64,000 nucleotides of DNA from Petrolisthes cinctipes (lineage: Eukaryota > Arthropoda > Malacostraca > Decapoda > Porcellanidae): positions 2,876,001-2,940,000 of the forward strand of contig JAWQEG010000279.1 of the NCBI GenBank assembly GCA_033782935.1, in the 5' to 3' direction. This document shows, one piece after another, positions 35,701 to 49,300 of this stretch (its first letter is position 1; every line of letters starts with the position of its first letter). The notes beneath the pieces are model-generated. The model saw only the letters and a list, made by a program, of their open reading frames with translations. It had not been told where the DNA came from and did not search any database. The translations under genes and the position numbers were made by a program.

Positions 35701-35851
35701 ATATTCTAGCACTAAGTAGGCATGTACAGATTGCTTCTCGGACCCCAAAGTATTGAATTTTCGGGTTTTTGAGCCTGAATTTGAGATATAAACGGGTACT
35801 GAAGATGCATGCACATATCGACTTTTGTGCACCTAAAAGATCGATTTTCAG
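32633..35851 (+). repeat. 3,219-bp duplicated block, copy 1
   Basis: Sequence from 32633 recurs from 35852 at a constant spacing of 3,219 for about 2 kb. Shared markers are GAGCCTTAATTTGAG, GATGCATGCAAATATCG, TTTTGATACTG, TTGCCTCTGGG and the missing 10 bp after GCACTG. The latter part of copy 1 (about 33.7-35.85 kb) also parallels 19.3-21.4 kb at a spacing of about 14,451. Confidence 0.83.
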
Positions 35852-35858
35852 TAAATAT
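35846..35858 (+). other. Out-of-register satellite junction
   Basis: The monomer runs normally to GATCGATTTTCAGTA and then jumps straight to AATATCGAATTTTCGGG, a block that belongs near the start of the next monomer. The expected continuation TGTTTTGAGCATG, the ATTTTGAAAAT dyad and the GTAGGCATGTACAG block are all missing. The join has a 2-base TA overlap. Other exchanges in the window are in register, so this is a distinct, probably non-homologous, event. Confidence 0.85.
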
Positions 35859-37920
35859 CGAATTTTCGGGTGTTTTGGGACTGAATTTGAGATATCGATT
35901 TTTTGGCACCTAAAATGTCGATTTTTAGCATGTTTTTAGCCTATATTTTGAAAATATTCTAGCACTGTGTAGGCATGTACAGATTGCTTCTGGGACCCCA
36001 AAATATTGAATTTTCGGGTGTTTTGATCCTGAATTTGATATATAAACGGGTACAGAAGATACATGCACTTATTGACTTTGGGCATCTAAAATATCGACTT
36101 TCAGCATGTTTTGGGCCTGTATTTTGAAAATACTCTAACACTGAGTAGGCATGTACAGATTGCTTCTGGGACCCCAAAATATTGAATTTTCGGGTGTTTT
36201 GAGCCTTAATTTGAGATATAAACGGGTACTGAAGATGCATGCAAATATCGACTTTTGTGCACCTAAAAGATCGATTTTCAGTATGTTTTGAGCATGTATT
36301 TTGAAAATACTCTAACACGGAGTAGGCATGTACAGATCGCTTCTGGGACCCCTAAATATCGAATTTTCGGGTGTTTTGATACTGAATTTGAGATATCGAC
36401 TTTTTGGCACCTAAAAGATCGATTTTTAGCATGTTTTTAGCCTATATTTTGAAAATATTCTAGCACTGTACAGATTGCTTCTGGGACCCCAAAATATTGA
36501 ATTTTCAGGTGTTTTGAGCCTGAATTTGAGATATAAACGGGTACTGAAGATGCATGCACATATCGACTTTTGTGCACCTAAAAGATCGATTTTCAGTATG
36601 TTTTGAGCATGTATTTTGAAAATACTCTAACACGGAGTAGGCATGTACAGATCGCTTCTGGGACCCCAAAATATTGAATTTTCGGGTGTTTTGAGCCTGA
36701 ATTTGAAATATAAACGGGTACAGAAGATACATGCACATATTGACTTTGGGCACCAAAAATATCGATTTTCAGCATGTTTTGGGCCTGAATTTTAAAAATA
36801 CTCTAACACGGAGTAGGCATGTACAGATCGCTTCTGGGACCCCTAAATATCGAATTTTCGGGTGTTTTGATACTGAATTTGAGATATCGATTTTTTGGCA
36901 CCTAAAAGATCGATTTTTAGCATGTTTTTAGCCTATATTTTGAAAATATTCTAGCACTGTACAGATTGCCTCTGGGACCCCAAAATATTGAATTTTCGGG
37001 TGTTTTGAAAATGAATTTGAGATATAAACGGGTACAGAAGATACATGCACATATTGACTTTGGGCACCAAAAATATCGATTTTCAGCATGTTTCGGGCCT
37101 GAATTTTGAAAATACTCTAACACGGAGTAGGCATGTACAGATCGCTTCTGGGACCCCAAAATATCGAATTTTCGGGTGTTTAGGGCCAGAATTTGAGATA
37201 TAAACGGGTACTGAAGATGCATGCACATATCGACTTTTGTGCACCTAAAAGATCGATTTTCAGTATGTTTTGAGCATGTATTTTGAAAATACTCTAACAC
37301 GGAGTAGGCATGTACAGATCGCTTCTGGGACCCCTAAATATCGAATTTTCGGGTGTTTTGGGACTGAATTTGAGATATCGACTTTTTGGCACTTAAAAGA
37401 TCGATTTTTAGCATGTTTTTAGCCTATATTTTGAAAATATTCTAGCACTGTACAGATTGCTTCTGGGACCCCAAAATATTGAATTTTCGGGTGTTTTGAG
37501 CCAGAATTTGAGATATAAACGGGTACAGAAGATACATGCACATATTGACTTTGGGCACCAAAAATATCGATTTTCAGCATGTTTTGGGCCTGAATTTTGA
37601 AAATACTCTAACACGGAGTAGGCATGTACAGATCGCTTCTGGGACCCCAAAATATCGAATTTTCGGGTGTTTTGAGCCTGAATTTGAGATATAAACGGGT
37701 ACTGAAGATGCATGCACATATCGACTTTTGTGCACCTAAATGATCGATTTTCAGTATGTTTTGAGCATGTATTTTGAAAATACTCTAACACGGAATAGGC
37801 ATGTACAGATCGCATCTGGGACCCCTAAATATCGAATTTTCGGGTGTTTTGGGACTGAATTTGAGATATCGACTTTTTGGCACCTAAAAGATCGATTTTT
37901 AGCATGTTTTTAGCCTATAT
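35852..37920 (+). repeat. 3,219-bp duplicated block, copy 2 (about 2.07 kb retained)
   Basis: It begins at an out-of-register junction and follows copy 1 until the trimer starting near 37920, where the variants change to those of another trimer family (TTCTAGCAATGAGTAGG, AATTTCCGGGTTTTTG). Small private differences are CTGAATTTGATATATAAACG near 36030 and TTTTGAAAATGAATTTG near 37005. Confidence 0.8.
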
Positions 37921-39272
37921 TTTGAAAATATTCTAGCAATGAGTAGGCATGTACAGATTGCTTCTCGGACCCCAAAGTATTGAATTTCCGGGTTTTTGAG
38001 CCTGAATTTGAGATATAAACGGGTACAGAAGATACATGCACATATTGACTTTGGGCACCAAAAATATGTATTTTCAGCATGTTTTGGGCCTGAATTTTGA
38101 AAATACTCTAACATGGAGTAGGCATGTACAGATTGCTTCTGGGACCCCAAAATATCGAATTTTCGGGTGTTTAGGGCCAGAATTTGAGATATAAACGGGT
38201 ACAGAAGATGCATGCACATATCGACTTTTGGGCACCTAAAAGATCGATTTTCAGTATGTTTTTGGCCTGTATTTTGAAAATACTCTAACACGGAGTACGC
38301 ATGTACAGATACCTTCTGGGACCTCTAAATATCGAATTTTCGGGTGTTTTGGGACTAAATTTGAGATATCGATTTTTTGGCACCTAAAATGTCGATTTTT
38401 AGCATGTTTTTAGCCTATATTTTGAAAATATTCTAGCACTGTGTAGGCATGTACAGATTGCTTCTGGGACCCCCAAATATTGAGTTTTCGGGTGTTTTGA
38501 GCCTGAATTTGAGATATAAACGGGTACAGAAGATACATGCACATATTGACTTTGGGCATCTAAAATATCGATTTTCAGCATGTTTTGGGCCTGTATTTTG
38601 AAAAAACTCTAACACTGTGTAGGCATGTACAGATTGCTTCTGGGACCCCAAAATATTGAATTTTCAGATGTTTTGAGCCTGAATTTGAGATATAAACGGG
38701 TACAGAAGATGCATGCACATATCGACTTTTGTGCACCTAAAAGATCGATTTTCAGTATGTTTCGAGCATGTATTTTGAAAATACTCTAACACGGAGTAGG
38801 CATGTACAGATCGCTTCTGGGACCCCAAAATATTGAATTTTCGGGTGTTTTGAGCCTGAATTTGAAATATAAACGGGTACAGAAGATACATGCACATATT
38901 GACTTTGGGCACCAAAAATATCGATTTTCAGCATGTTTTGGGCCTGAATTTTGAAAATACTCTAACACGGAGAAGGCATGTACAGATCGCTTCTGGGACC
39001 CCAAAATATCGAATTTTCGGGTGTTTAGGGCCAGAATTTGAGATATAAACGGGTACAGAAGATGCATGCACATATCGACTTTTGGGCACCTAAAAGATCG
39101 ATTTTCAGTATGTTTTTGGCCTGTATTTTGAAAATACTCTAACACGGAGTAGGCATGTACAGATACCTTCTGGGACCTCTAAATATCGAATTTTCGGGTG
39201 TTTTGGGACTGAATTTGAGATATCGATTTTTTGGCACCTAAAATGTCGATTTTTAGCATGTTTTTAGCCTAT

Positions 39273-42200
39273 ATTTTGAAAATATTCTAGCACTGTGTAG
39301 GCATGTACAGATTGCTTCTGGGACCCCAAAATATTGAATTTTCGGGTGTTTTGAGCCTGAATTTGAGATATAAACGGGTACAGAAGATACATGCACATAT
39401 TGACTTTGGGCATCTAAAATATCGACTTTCAGCATGTTTTGGGCCTGTATTTTGAAAATACTCTAACACTGAGTAGGCATGTACAGATTGCTTCTGGGAC
39501 CCCAAAATATTGAATTTTCGGGTGTTTTGAGCCTTAATTTGAGATATAAACGGGTACTGAAGATGCATGCAAATATCGACTTTTGTGCACCTAAAAGATC
39601 GATTTTCAGTATGTTTTGAGCATGTATTTTGAAAATACTCTAACACGGAGTAGGCATGTACAGATCGCTTCTGGGACCCCTAAATATCGAATTTTCGGGT
39701 GTTTTGATACTGAATTTGAGATATCGACTTTTTGGCACCTAAAAGATCGATTTTTAGCATGTTTTTAGCCTATATTTTGAAAATATTCTAGCACTGTACA
39801 GATTGCTTCTCGGACCCCAAAATATTAAATTTTCGGGTGTTTTGAGCCTGAATTTGAGATATAAACGGGTACAGAAGATACATGCACATATTGACTTTGT
39901 GCACCAAAAATATCGATTTTCAGCATGTTTTGGGCCTGAATTTTGAAAATACTCTAACACGGAGTAGGCATGTACAGATCGCTTCTGGGACCCCAAAATA
40001 TCGAATTTTCGGTTGTTTAGGGCCAGAATTTGAGATATAAACGGGTACTGAAGATGCATTCACGTATCGACTTTTGTGCACCTAAAAGATCGATTTTCAG
40101 TATGTTTTGAGCATGTATTTTGAAAATACGCTAGCACTGTGTAGGCATGTACAGATTGCTTCTGGGACCCCAAAATATTGAATTTTCGGGTGTTTTGAGC
40201 CTGAATTTGAGATATAAACGGGTACAGAAGATACATGCACATATTGACTTTGGGCATCTAAAATATCGATTTTCAGCATGTTTTGGGCCTGTATTTTGAA
40301 AATACTTTAACACTGAGTAGGCATGTACAGATTGCTTCTGGGACCCCAAAATATTGAATTTTCGGGTGTTTTGAGCCTGAATTTGAGATAGAAACGGGTA
40401 CTGAAGATGCATGCACATATCGACTTTTGTGCACCTAAAAGATCGATTTTCAGTATGTTTTGAGCATGTATTTTGAAAATACTCTAACACGGAGAAGGCA
40501 TGTACAGATCGCTTCTGGGACCCCTAAATATCGAATTTCGGGTGTTTTGGGACTGAATTTGAGATATCGACTTTTTGGCACTTAAAAGATCGATTTTTAG
40601 CATGTTTTTAGCTTATATTTTGAAAATATTCTAGCACTGTACAGATTGCTTCTGGGACCCCAAAATATTGAATTTTCGGGTGTTTTGAGCCAGAATTTGA
40701 GATATAAACAGGTACAGAAGATACATGCACATATTGACTTTGGGCACCAAAAATATCGATTTTCAGCATGTTTTGGGCCTGAATTTTGAAAATACTCTAA
40801 CACGGAGTAGGCATGTACAGATCGCTTCTGGGACCCCAAAATATCGAATTTTCGGGTGTTTAGGGCCAGAATTTGAGATATAAACGGGTACAGAAGATGC
40901 ATGCACATATCGACTTTTAGGCACCTAAAAGATCGATTTTCAGTATGTTTTTGGCCTGTATTTTGAAAATACTCTAACACGGAGTAGGCATGTACAGATA
41001 CCTTCTGGGACCTCTAAATATCGAATTTTCGGGTGTTTTGGGACTGAATTTGAGATATCGATTTTTTGGCACCTAAAATGTCGATTTTTAGCATGTTTTT
41101 AGACTATATTTTGAAAATATTCTAGCACTGTGTAGGCATGTACAGATTGCTTCTGGGACCCCAAGATATTGAATTTTCGGGTGTTTTGAGCCTGAATTTG
41201 AGATATAAACGGGTACAGAAGATACATGCACATATTGACTTTGGGCACCAAAAATATCGATTTTCAGCATGTTTTGGGCCTGAATTTTGAAAATACTCTA
41301 ACACGGAGTAGGCATGTACAGATCGCTTCTGGGACCCCAAAATATCGAATTTTCGGGTGTTTAGGGCCAGAATTTGAGATATAAACGGGTACAGAAGATG
41401 CATGCACATATCGACTTTTGGGCACCTAAAAGATCGATTTTCAGTATGTTTTTGGCCTGTATTTTGAAAATACTCTAACACGGAGTAGGCATGTACAGAT
41501 ACCTTCTGGGACCTCTAAATATCGAATTTTCGGGTGTTTTGGGACTGAATTTGAGATATCGATTTTTTGGCACCTAAAATGTCGATTTTTAGCATGTTTT
41601 TAGCCTATATTTTGAAAATATTCTAGCACTGTGTAGGCATGTACAGATTGCTTCTGGGACCCCAAAATATTGAATTTTCGGGTGTTTTGAGCCTGAATTT
41701 GAGATATAAACGGGTACAGAAGATACATGCACATATTGACTTTGGGCATCTAAAATATCGACTTTCCGCATGTTTTGGGCCTGTATTTTGAAAATACTCT
41801 AACACTGAGTAGGCATGTACAGATTGCTTCTGGGACCCCAAAATATTGAATTTTCGGGTGTTTTGAGCCTTAATTTGAGATATAAACGGGTAATGAAGAT
41901 GCATGCAAATATCGACTTTTGTGCACCTAAAAGATCGATTTTCAGTATGTTTTGAGCATGTATTTTGAAAATACTCTAACACGGAGTAGGCATGTACAGA
42001 TCGCTTCTGGGACCCCTAAATATCGAATTTTCGGGTGTTTTGATACTGAATTTGAGATATCGACTTTTTGGCACCTAAAAGATCGATTTTTAGCATGTTT
42101 TTAGCCTATATTTTGAAAATATTCTAGCACTGTACAGATTGCTTCTCGGACCCCAAAATATTGAATTTTCGGGTGTTTTGAGCCTGAATTTGAGATATAA

Positions 42201-43290
42201 ACGGGTACAGAAGATACATGCACATATTGACTTTGGGCACCAAAAATATCGATTTTCAGCATGTTTTGGGCCTGAATTTTGAAAATACTCTAACACGGAG
42301 TAGGCATGTACAGATCACTTCTGGGACCCCAAAATATCGAATTTTCGGGTGTTTAGGGCCAGAATTTGAGATATAAACGGGTACTGAAGATGCATTCACG
42401 CATCGACTTTTGTGCACCTAAAAGATCGATTTTCAGTATGTTTTGAGCATGTATTTTGAAAATACGCTAGCACTGTGTAGGCATGTACAGATTGCTTCTG
42501 GGACCCCAAAATATTGAATTTTCGGGTGTTTTGAGCCTGAATTTGAGATATAAACGGGTACAGAAGATACATGCACATATTGACTTTGGGCATCTAAAAT
42601 ATCGATTTTCAGCATGTTTTGGGCCTGTATTTTGAAAATACTCTAACACTGAGTAGGCATGTACAGATTGCTTCTGGGACACCAAAATATTGAATTTTCG
42701 GGTGTTTTGAGCCTGAATTTGAGATATAAACGGGTACTGAAGATGCATGCACATATCGACTTTTGTGCACCTAAAAGATCGATTTTCAGTATGTTTTGAG
42801 CATGTATTTTGAAAATACTCTAACACGGAGAAGGCATGTACAGATCGCTTCTGGGACCCCTAAATATCGAATTTTCGGGTGTTTTGGGACTGAATTTGAG
42901 ATATCGACTTTTTGGCACCTAAAAGATCGATTTTTAGCATGTTTTTAGCTTATATTTTGAAAATATTCTAGCACTGTACAGATTGCTTCTGGGACCCCAA
43001 AATATTGAATTTTCGGGTGTTTTGAGCCAGAATTTGAGATATAAACGGGTACAGAAGATACATGCACATATTGACTTTGGGCACCAAAAATATCGATTTT
43101 CAGCATGTTTTGGGCCTGAATTTTGAAAATACTCTAACACGGAGTAGGCATGTACAGATCGCTTCTGGGACCCCAAAATATCGAATTTTCGGGTGTTTAG
43201 GGCCAGAATTTGAGATATAAACGGGTACAGAAGATGCATGCACATATCGACTTTTGGGTACCTAAAAGATCGATTTTCAGTATGTTTTTG
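39273..43290 (+). repeat. 2,336-bp tandem duplication
   Basis: Copy 1 is 39273-41608. Copy 2 starts at 41609 and is followed for about 1.7 kb. Shared markers at 2,336 spacing are GAGCCTTAATTTGAG, GATGCATTCACG, AATACGCTAGCACTG, ACGGAGAAGGCATG and CTTCTCGGACC. Copy 2 has private changes such as CGACTTTCCGCATG (near 41761) and GGTAATGAAGATG (near 41889). The last trimers of copy 1 are not repeated. Confidence 0.82.
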
Positions 43291-44613
43291 GCCTGTATTT
43301 TGAAAATACTCTAACACTGAGTAGGCATGTACAGATTGCTTCTGGGACCCCAAAATATTGAATTTTCGGGTGTTTTGAGCCTGAATTTGAGATATAAACG
43401 GGTACTGAAGATTAATGCAAATATCGACTTTTGTGCACCTAAAGATCGATTTTCAGTATGTTTTGAGCATGTATTTTGAAAATACTCTAACACGGAGTAG
43501 GCATGAACAGATCGCTTCTGGGACCCCTAAATATCGAATTTTCGGGTGTTTTGATACTGAATTTGAGATATCGACTTTTTGGCACCTAAAAGATCGATTT
43601 TTAGCATGTTTTTAGCCTATATTTTGAAAATATTCTAGCACTGTACAGATTGCCTCTGGGACCCCAAAATATTGAATTTTCGGGTGTTTTGAGCCTGAAT
43701 TTGAGATATAAACGGGTACAGAAGATACATGCACATATTGACTTTGGGCACCAAAAATATCGATTTTCAGCATGTTTTGGGCCTGAATTTTGAAAATACT
43801 CTAACACGGAGTAGGCATGTACAGATCGCTTCTGGGACCCCAAAATATCGAATTTTCGGGTGTTTAGGGCCAGAATTTGAGATATAAACGGGTACAGAAG
43901 ATGCATGCACATATCGACTTTTGGGCACCTAAAAGATCGATTTTCAGTATGTTTTTGGCCTGTATTTTGAAAATACTCTAACACGGAGTAGGCATGTACA
44001 GATACCTTCTGGGACCTCTAAATATCGAATTTTCGGGTGTTTTGGGACTGAATTTGAGATATCGATTTTTTGGCACCGAAAATGTCGATGTTTAGCATGT
44101 TTTTAGCCTATATTTTGAAAATATTCTAGCACTGTGTAGGCATGTACAGATTGCTTCTGGGACCCCAAAATATTGAATTTTCGGGTGTTTTTGAGCCTGA
44201 ATTTAAGATATAAACGGGTACAGAAGATACATGCACATATTGACTTTGGGCATCTAAAATATCGATTTTCAGCATGTTTTGGGCCTGTATTTTGAAAATA
44301 CTCTAACACTGAGTAGGCATGTACAGATTGCTTCTGGGACCCCAAAATATTGAATTTTCGGGTGTTTTGAGCCTGAATTTGAGATATAAACGGGTACTGA
44401 AGATGCATGCACATATCGACTTTTGTGCACCTAAAAGATCGATTTTCAGTATGTTTTGAGCATGTATTTTGAAAATACTCTAACACTGAGTAGGCATGTA
44501 CAGATCGCTTCTGGGACCCCTAAATATCGAATTTTCGGGTGTTTTGGGACTGAATTTGAGATATCTACTTTTTGGCACCTAAAAGATCGATTTTTAGCAT
44601 GTTTTTAGCCTAT

Positions 44614-45291
44614 ATTTTGAAAATATTCTAGCACTGAGTAGGCATGTACAGATTGCTTCTGGGACCCCAAAATATTGAATTTTCGGGTGTTTTGAGCCTG
44701 AATTTGAAATATAAACGGGTACAGAAGATACATGCACATATTGACTTTGGGCACCAAAAATATCGATTTTCAGCATGTTTTGGGCCTGAATTTTGAAAAT
44801 ACTCTAACACGGAGTAGGCATGTACAGATCGCTTCTGGGACCCCAAAATATCGAATTTTCGGATGTTTAGGGCCAGAATTTGAGATATAAACGGGTACAG
44901 AAGATACATGCACATATCGACTTTTGGGCACCTAAAAGATCGATTTTCAGTATGTTTTTGGCCTGTATTTTGAAAATACTCTAACACTGAGTAGGCATGT
45001 ACAGATTGCTTCTGGGACCCCAAAATATTGAATTTTCGGGTGTTTTGAGCCTGAATTTGAGATATAAACGGGTACTGAAGATGCATGCACATATCGACTT
45101 TTGTGCACCTAAAAGATCGATTTTCAGTATGTTTTGAGCATGTATTTTGAAAATACTCTAACACTGAGTAGGCATGTACAGATCGCTTCTGGGACCCCTA
45201 AATATCGAATTTTCGGGTGTTTTGGGACTGAATTTGAGATATCTACTTTTTGGCACCTAAAAGATCGATTTTTAGCATGTTTTTAGCCTAT
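44614..45291 (+). repeat. Tetrameric higher-order unit (678 bp)
   Basis: Three long monomers followed by one 148-bp C monomer. The same 678-bp arrangement occurs near 5.66, 15.81 and 52.46 kb. The C monomer here has the variant GAGATATCTACTTTTTGG, also seen just upstream near 44562 and near 53.1 and 53.6 kb. Confidence 0.88.
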
Positions 45292-47099
45292 ATTTTGAAA
45301 ATATTCTAGCACTGAGTAGGCATGTACAGATTGCTTCTGGGACCCCAAAATATTGAATTTTCTGGTGTTTTGAGCCTGAATTTGAAATATAAACGGGTAC
45401 AGAAGATACATGCACATATTGACTTTGGGCACCAAAAATATCGATTTTCAGCATGTTTTGGGCCTGAATTTTGAAAATACTCTAACACGGAGTAGGCATG
45501 TACAGATCGCTTCTGGGACCCCAAAATATCGAATTTTCGGGTGTGTAGGGCCAGAATTTGAGATATAAACGGGTACAGAAGATGCATGCACATATCGACT
45601 TTTGGGCACCTAAAAGATCGATTTTCAGTATGTTTTTGGCCTGTATTTTGAAAATACTCTAACACGGAGTAGGCATGTACAGATACCTTCTTGGACCTCT
45701 AAATATCGAATTTTCGGGTGTTTTGGGACTGAATTTGAGATATCGATTTTCTGGCACCTAAAATGTCGATTTTTAGCATGTTTTAAGCCTATATTTTGAA
45801 AATATTCTAGCACTGTGTAGGCATGTACAGATTGCTTCTGGGACCCCAAAATATTGAATTTTCGGGTGTTTTGAGCCTGAATTTGAGATATAAACGGGTA
45901 CAGAAGATACATGCACATATTGACTTTGGGCACCAAAAATATCGATTTTCAGCATGTTTTGGGCCTGAATTTTGAAAATACTCTAACACGGAGTAGGCAT
46001 GTACAGATCGCTTCTGGGACCCCAAAATATCGAATTTTCGGATGTTTAGGGCCAGAATTTGAGATATAAACGGGTACTGAAGATGCATGCACATATCGAC
46101 TTTTGGGCACCTAAAAGATCGATTTTCAGTATGTTTTTGGCCTGTATTTTAAAAATACTCTAACACGGAGTAGGCATGTACAGATACCTTCTGGGACCTC
46201 TAAATATCGAATTTTCGGGTGTTTTGGGACTGAATTTGATATATCGATTTTTTGGCACCTAAAATGTCGATTTTTAGCATGTTTTTAGCCTATATTTTGA
46301 AAATATTCTAGCACTGTGTAGGCATGTACAGATTGCTTCTGGGACCCCAAAATATTGAATTTTCGGGTGTTTTGAGCCTGAATTTGAGATATAAACGGGT
46401 ACAGAAGATACATGCACATATTGACTTTGGGCATCTAAAATATCGATTTTCAGCATGTTTTGGGCCTGTATTTTGAAAATACTCTAACACTGAGTAGGCA
46501 TGTACAGATTGCTTCTGGGACCCCAAAATATTGAATTTTCGGGTGTTTTGAGCCTGAATTTGAGATAGAAACGGGTACAGAAGATACATGCACATATTGA
46601 CTTTGGTCACCAAAAATATCGATTTTCAGCATGTTTTGGGCCTGAATTTTGAAAATACTCTAACACGGAGTAGGCATGTACAGATCGCATCTGGGACCCC
46701 TAAATATCGAATTTTCGGGTGTTTTGGGACTGAATTTGAGATATCGACTTTTTGGCACCTAAAAGATCGATTTTTAGCATGTTTTTAGCCTATATTTTGA
46801 AAATATTCTAGCACTGAGTAGGCATGTACAGATTGCTTCTGGGACCCCAAAATATTGAATTTTCGGGTGTTTTGAGCCTGAATTTGAGATATAAACGGGT
46901 ACAGAAGATACATGCACATATTGACTTTGGGCTCCAAAAATATCGATTTTCAGCATGTTTTGGGCCTGAATTTTGAAAATACTCTAACACGGAGTAGGCA
47001 TGTACAGATACCTTCTTGGACCTCTAAATATCGAATTTTCGGGTGTTTTGGGACAGAATTTGAGATATCGATTTTTTGGCACCTAAAATGTCGATTTTT

Positions 47100-49300
47100 A
47101 GCATGTTTTTAGCCTATATTTTGAAAATATTCTAGCACTGAGTAGGCATGTACAGATTGCTTCTGGGACCCCAAAGTATTGAATTTTCGGGTTTTTGAGC
47201 CTGAATTTGAGATATAAACGGGTACAGAAGATACATGCACATATTGACTTTGGGCACCAAAAATATCTATTTTCAGCATGTTTCGGGCCTGAATTTTGAA
47301 AATACTCTAACACGGAGTAGGCATGTACAGATTGCTTCTGGGACCCCAAAATATCGAATTTTCGGGTGTTTAGGGCCAGAATTTGAGATATAAACGGGTA
47401 CAGAAGATGCATGCACATATCGACTTTTGGGCACCTAAAAGATCGATTTTCAGTATGTTTTTGGCCTGTATTTTGAAAATACTCTAACACGGAGTAGGCA
47501 TGTACAGATACCTTCTGGGACCTCTAAATATCGAATTTTCGGGTGTTTTGGGACTAAATTTGAGATATAGATTTTTTGGCACCTAAAATGTCGATTTTTA
47601 GCATGTTTTTAGCCTATATTTTGAAAATATTCTAGCACTGTGTAGGCATGTACAGATTGCTTCTGGGACCCCCAAATATTGAGTTTTCGGGTGTTTTGAG
47701 CCTGAATTTGAGATATAAACGGGTACAGAAGATACATGCACATATTGACTTTGGGCATCTAAAATATCGATTTTCAGCATGTTTTGGGCCTGTATTTTGA
47801 AAAAACTCTAACACTGTGTAGGCATGTACAGATTGCTTCTGGGACCCCAAAATATTGAATTTTCAGGTGTTTTGAGCCTGAATTTGAGATATAAACGGGT
47901 ACAGAAGATGCATGCACATATCGACTTTTGTGCACCTAAAAGATCGATTTTCAGTATGTTTTTGAGCATGTATTTTGAAAATACTCTAACACGGAGTAGG
48001 CATGTACAGATCGCTTCTGGGACCCCAAAATATTGAATTTTCGGGTGTTTTGAGCCTGAATTTGAAATATAAACGGGTACAGAAGATACATGCACATATT
48101 GACTTTGGGCACCAAAAATATCGATTTTCAGCATGTTTTGGGCCTGAATTTTGAAAATACTCTAACACGGAGTAGGCATGTACAGATCGCTTCTGGGACC
48201 CCAAAATATCGAATTTTCGGGTGTTTAGGGCCAGAATTTGAGATATAAACGGGTACAGAAGATGCATGCACATATCGACTTTTGGGCACCTAAAAGATCG
48301 ATTTTCAGTATGTTTTTGGCCTGTATTTTGAAAATACTCTAACACGGAGTAGGCATGTACAGATACCTTCTGGGACCTCTAAATATCGAATTTTCGGGTG
48401 TTTTGGGACTGAATTTGAGATATCGATTTTTTGGCACCTAAAATGTCGATTTTTAGCATGTTTTTAGCCTATATTTTGAAAATATTCTAGCACTGTGTAG
48501 GCATGTACAGATTGCTTCTGGGACCCCAAAATATTGAATTTTCGGGTGTTTTGAGCCTGAATTTGAGATATAAACGGGTACAGAAGATACATGCACATAT
48601 TGACTTTGGGCATCTAAAATATCGATTTTCAGCATGTTTTGGGCCTGTATTTTGAAAATACTCTAACACTGAGTAGGCATGTACAGATTGCTTCTGGGAC
48701 CCCAAAATATTGAATTTTCGGGTGTTTTGAGCCTTAATTTGAGATATAAACGGGTACTGAAGATGCATGCAAATATCGACTTTTGTGCACCTAAAAGATC
48801 GATTTTCAGTATGTTTTGAGCATGTATTTTGAAAATACTCTAACACGGAGTAGGCATGTACAGATCGCTTCTGGGACCCCTAAATATCGAATTTTCGGGT
48901 GTTTTGATACTGAATTTGAGATATCGACTTTTTGGCACCTAAAAGATCGATTTTTAGCATGTTTTTAGCCTATATTTTGAAAATATTCTAGCACTGTACA
49001 GATTGCTTCTCGGACCCCAAAATATTAAATTTTCGGGTGTTTTGAGCCTGAATTTGAGATATAAACGGGTACAGAAGATACATGCACATATTGACTTTGG
49101 GCACCAAAAATATCGATTTTCAGCATGTTTTGTACCTGAATTTTGAAAATACTCTAACACTGAGTAGGCATGTACAGATCACTTCTGGGACCCCAAAATA
49201 TCGAATTTTCGGGTGTTTAGGGCCAGAATTTGAGATATAAACGGGTCCTGAAGATGCATTCACGTATCGACTTTTGTGCACCTAAAAGATCGATTTTCAG
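47100..49300 (+). repeat. Block paralogous to 37.9-40.1 kb (about 9,200 bp apart)
   Basis: The variant string GACCCCCAAATATTGAGTTT, GAAAAAACTCTAACACTG, GGGACTAAATTTGAG, GAAATATAAACGGG and CTTCTCGGACC occurs in the same order here and at 37.9-40.1 kb, at a spacing of 9,199-9,200. The start of the string also matches sequence directly right of the retrotransposon (30945-31300). Boundaries are approximate. Confidence 0.75.
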
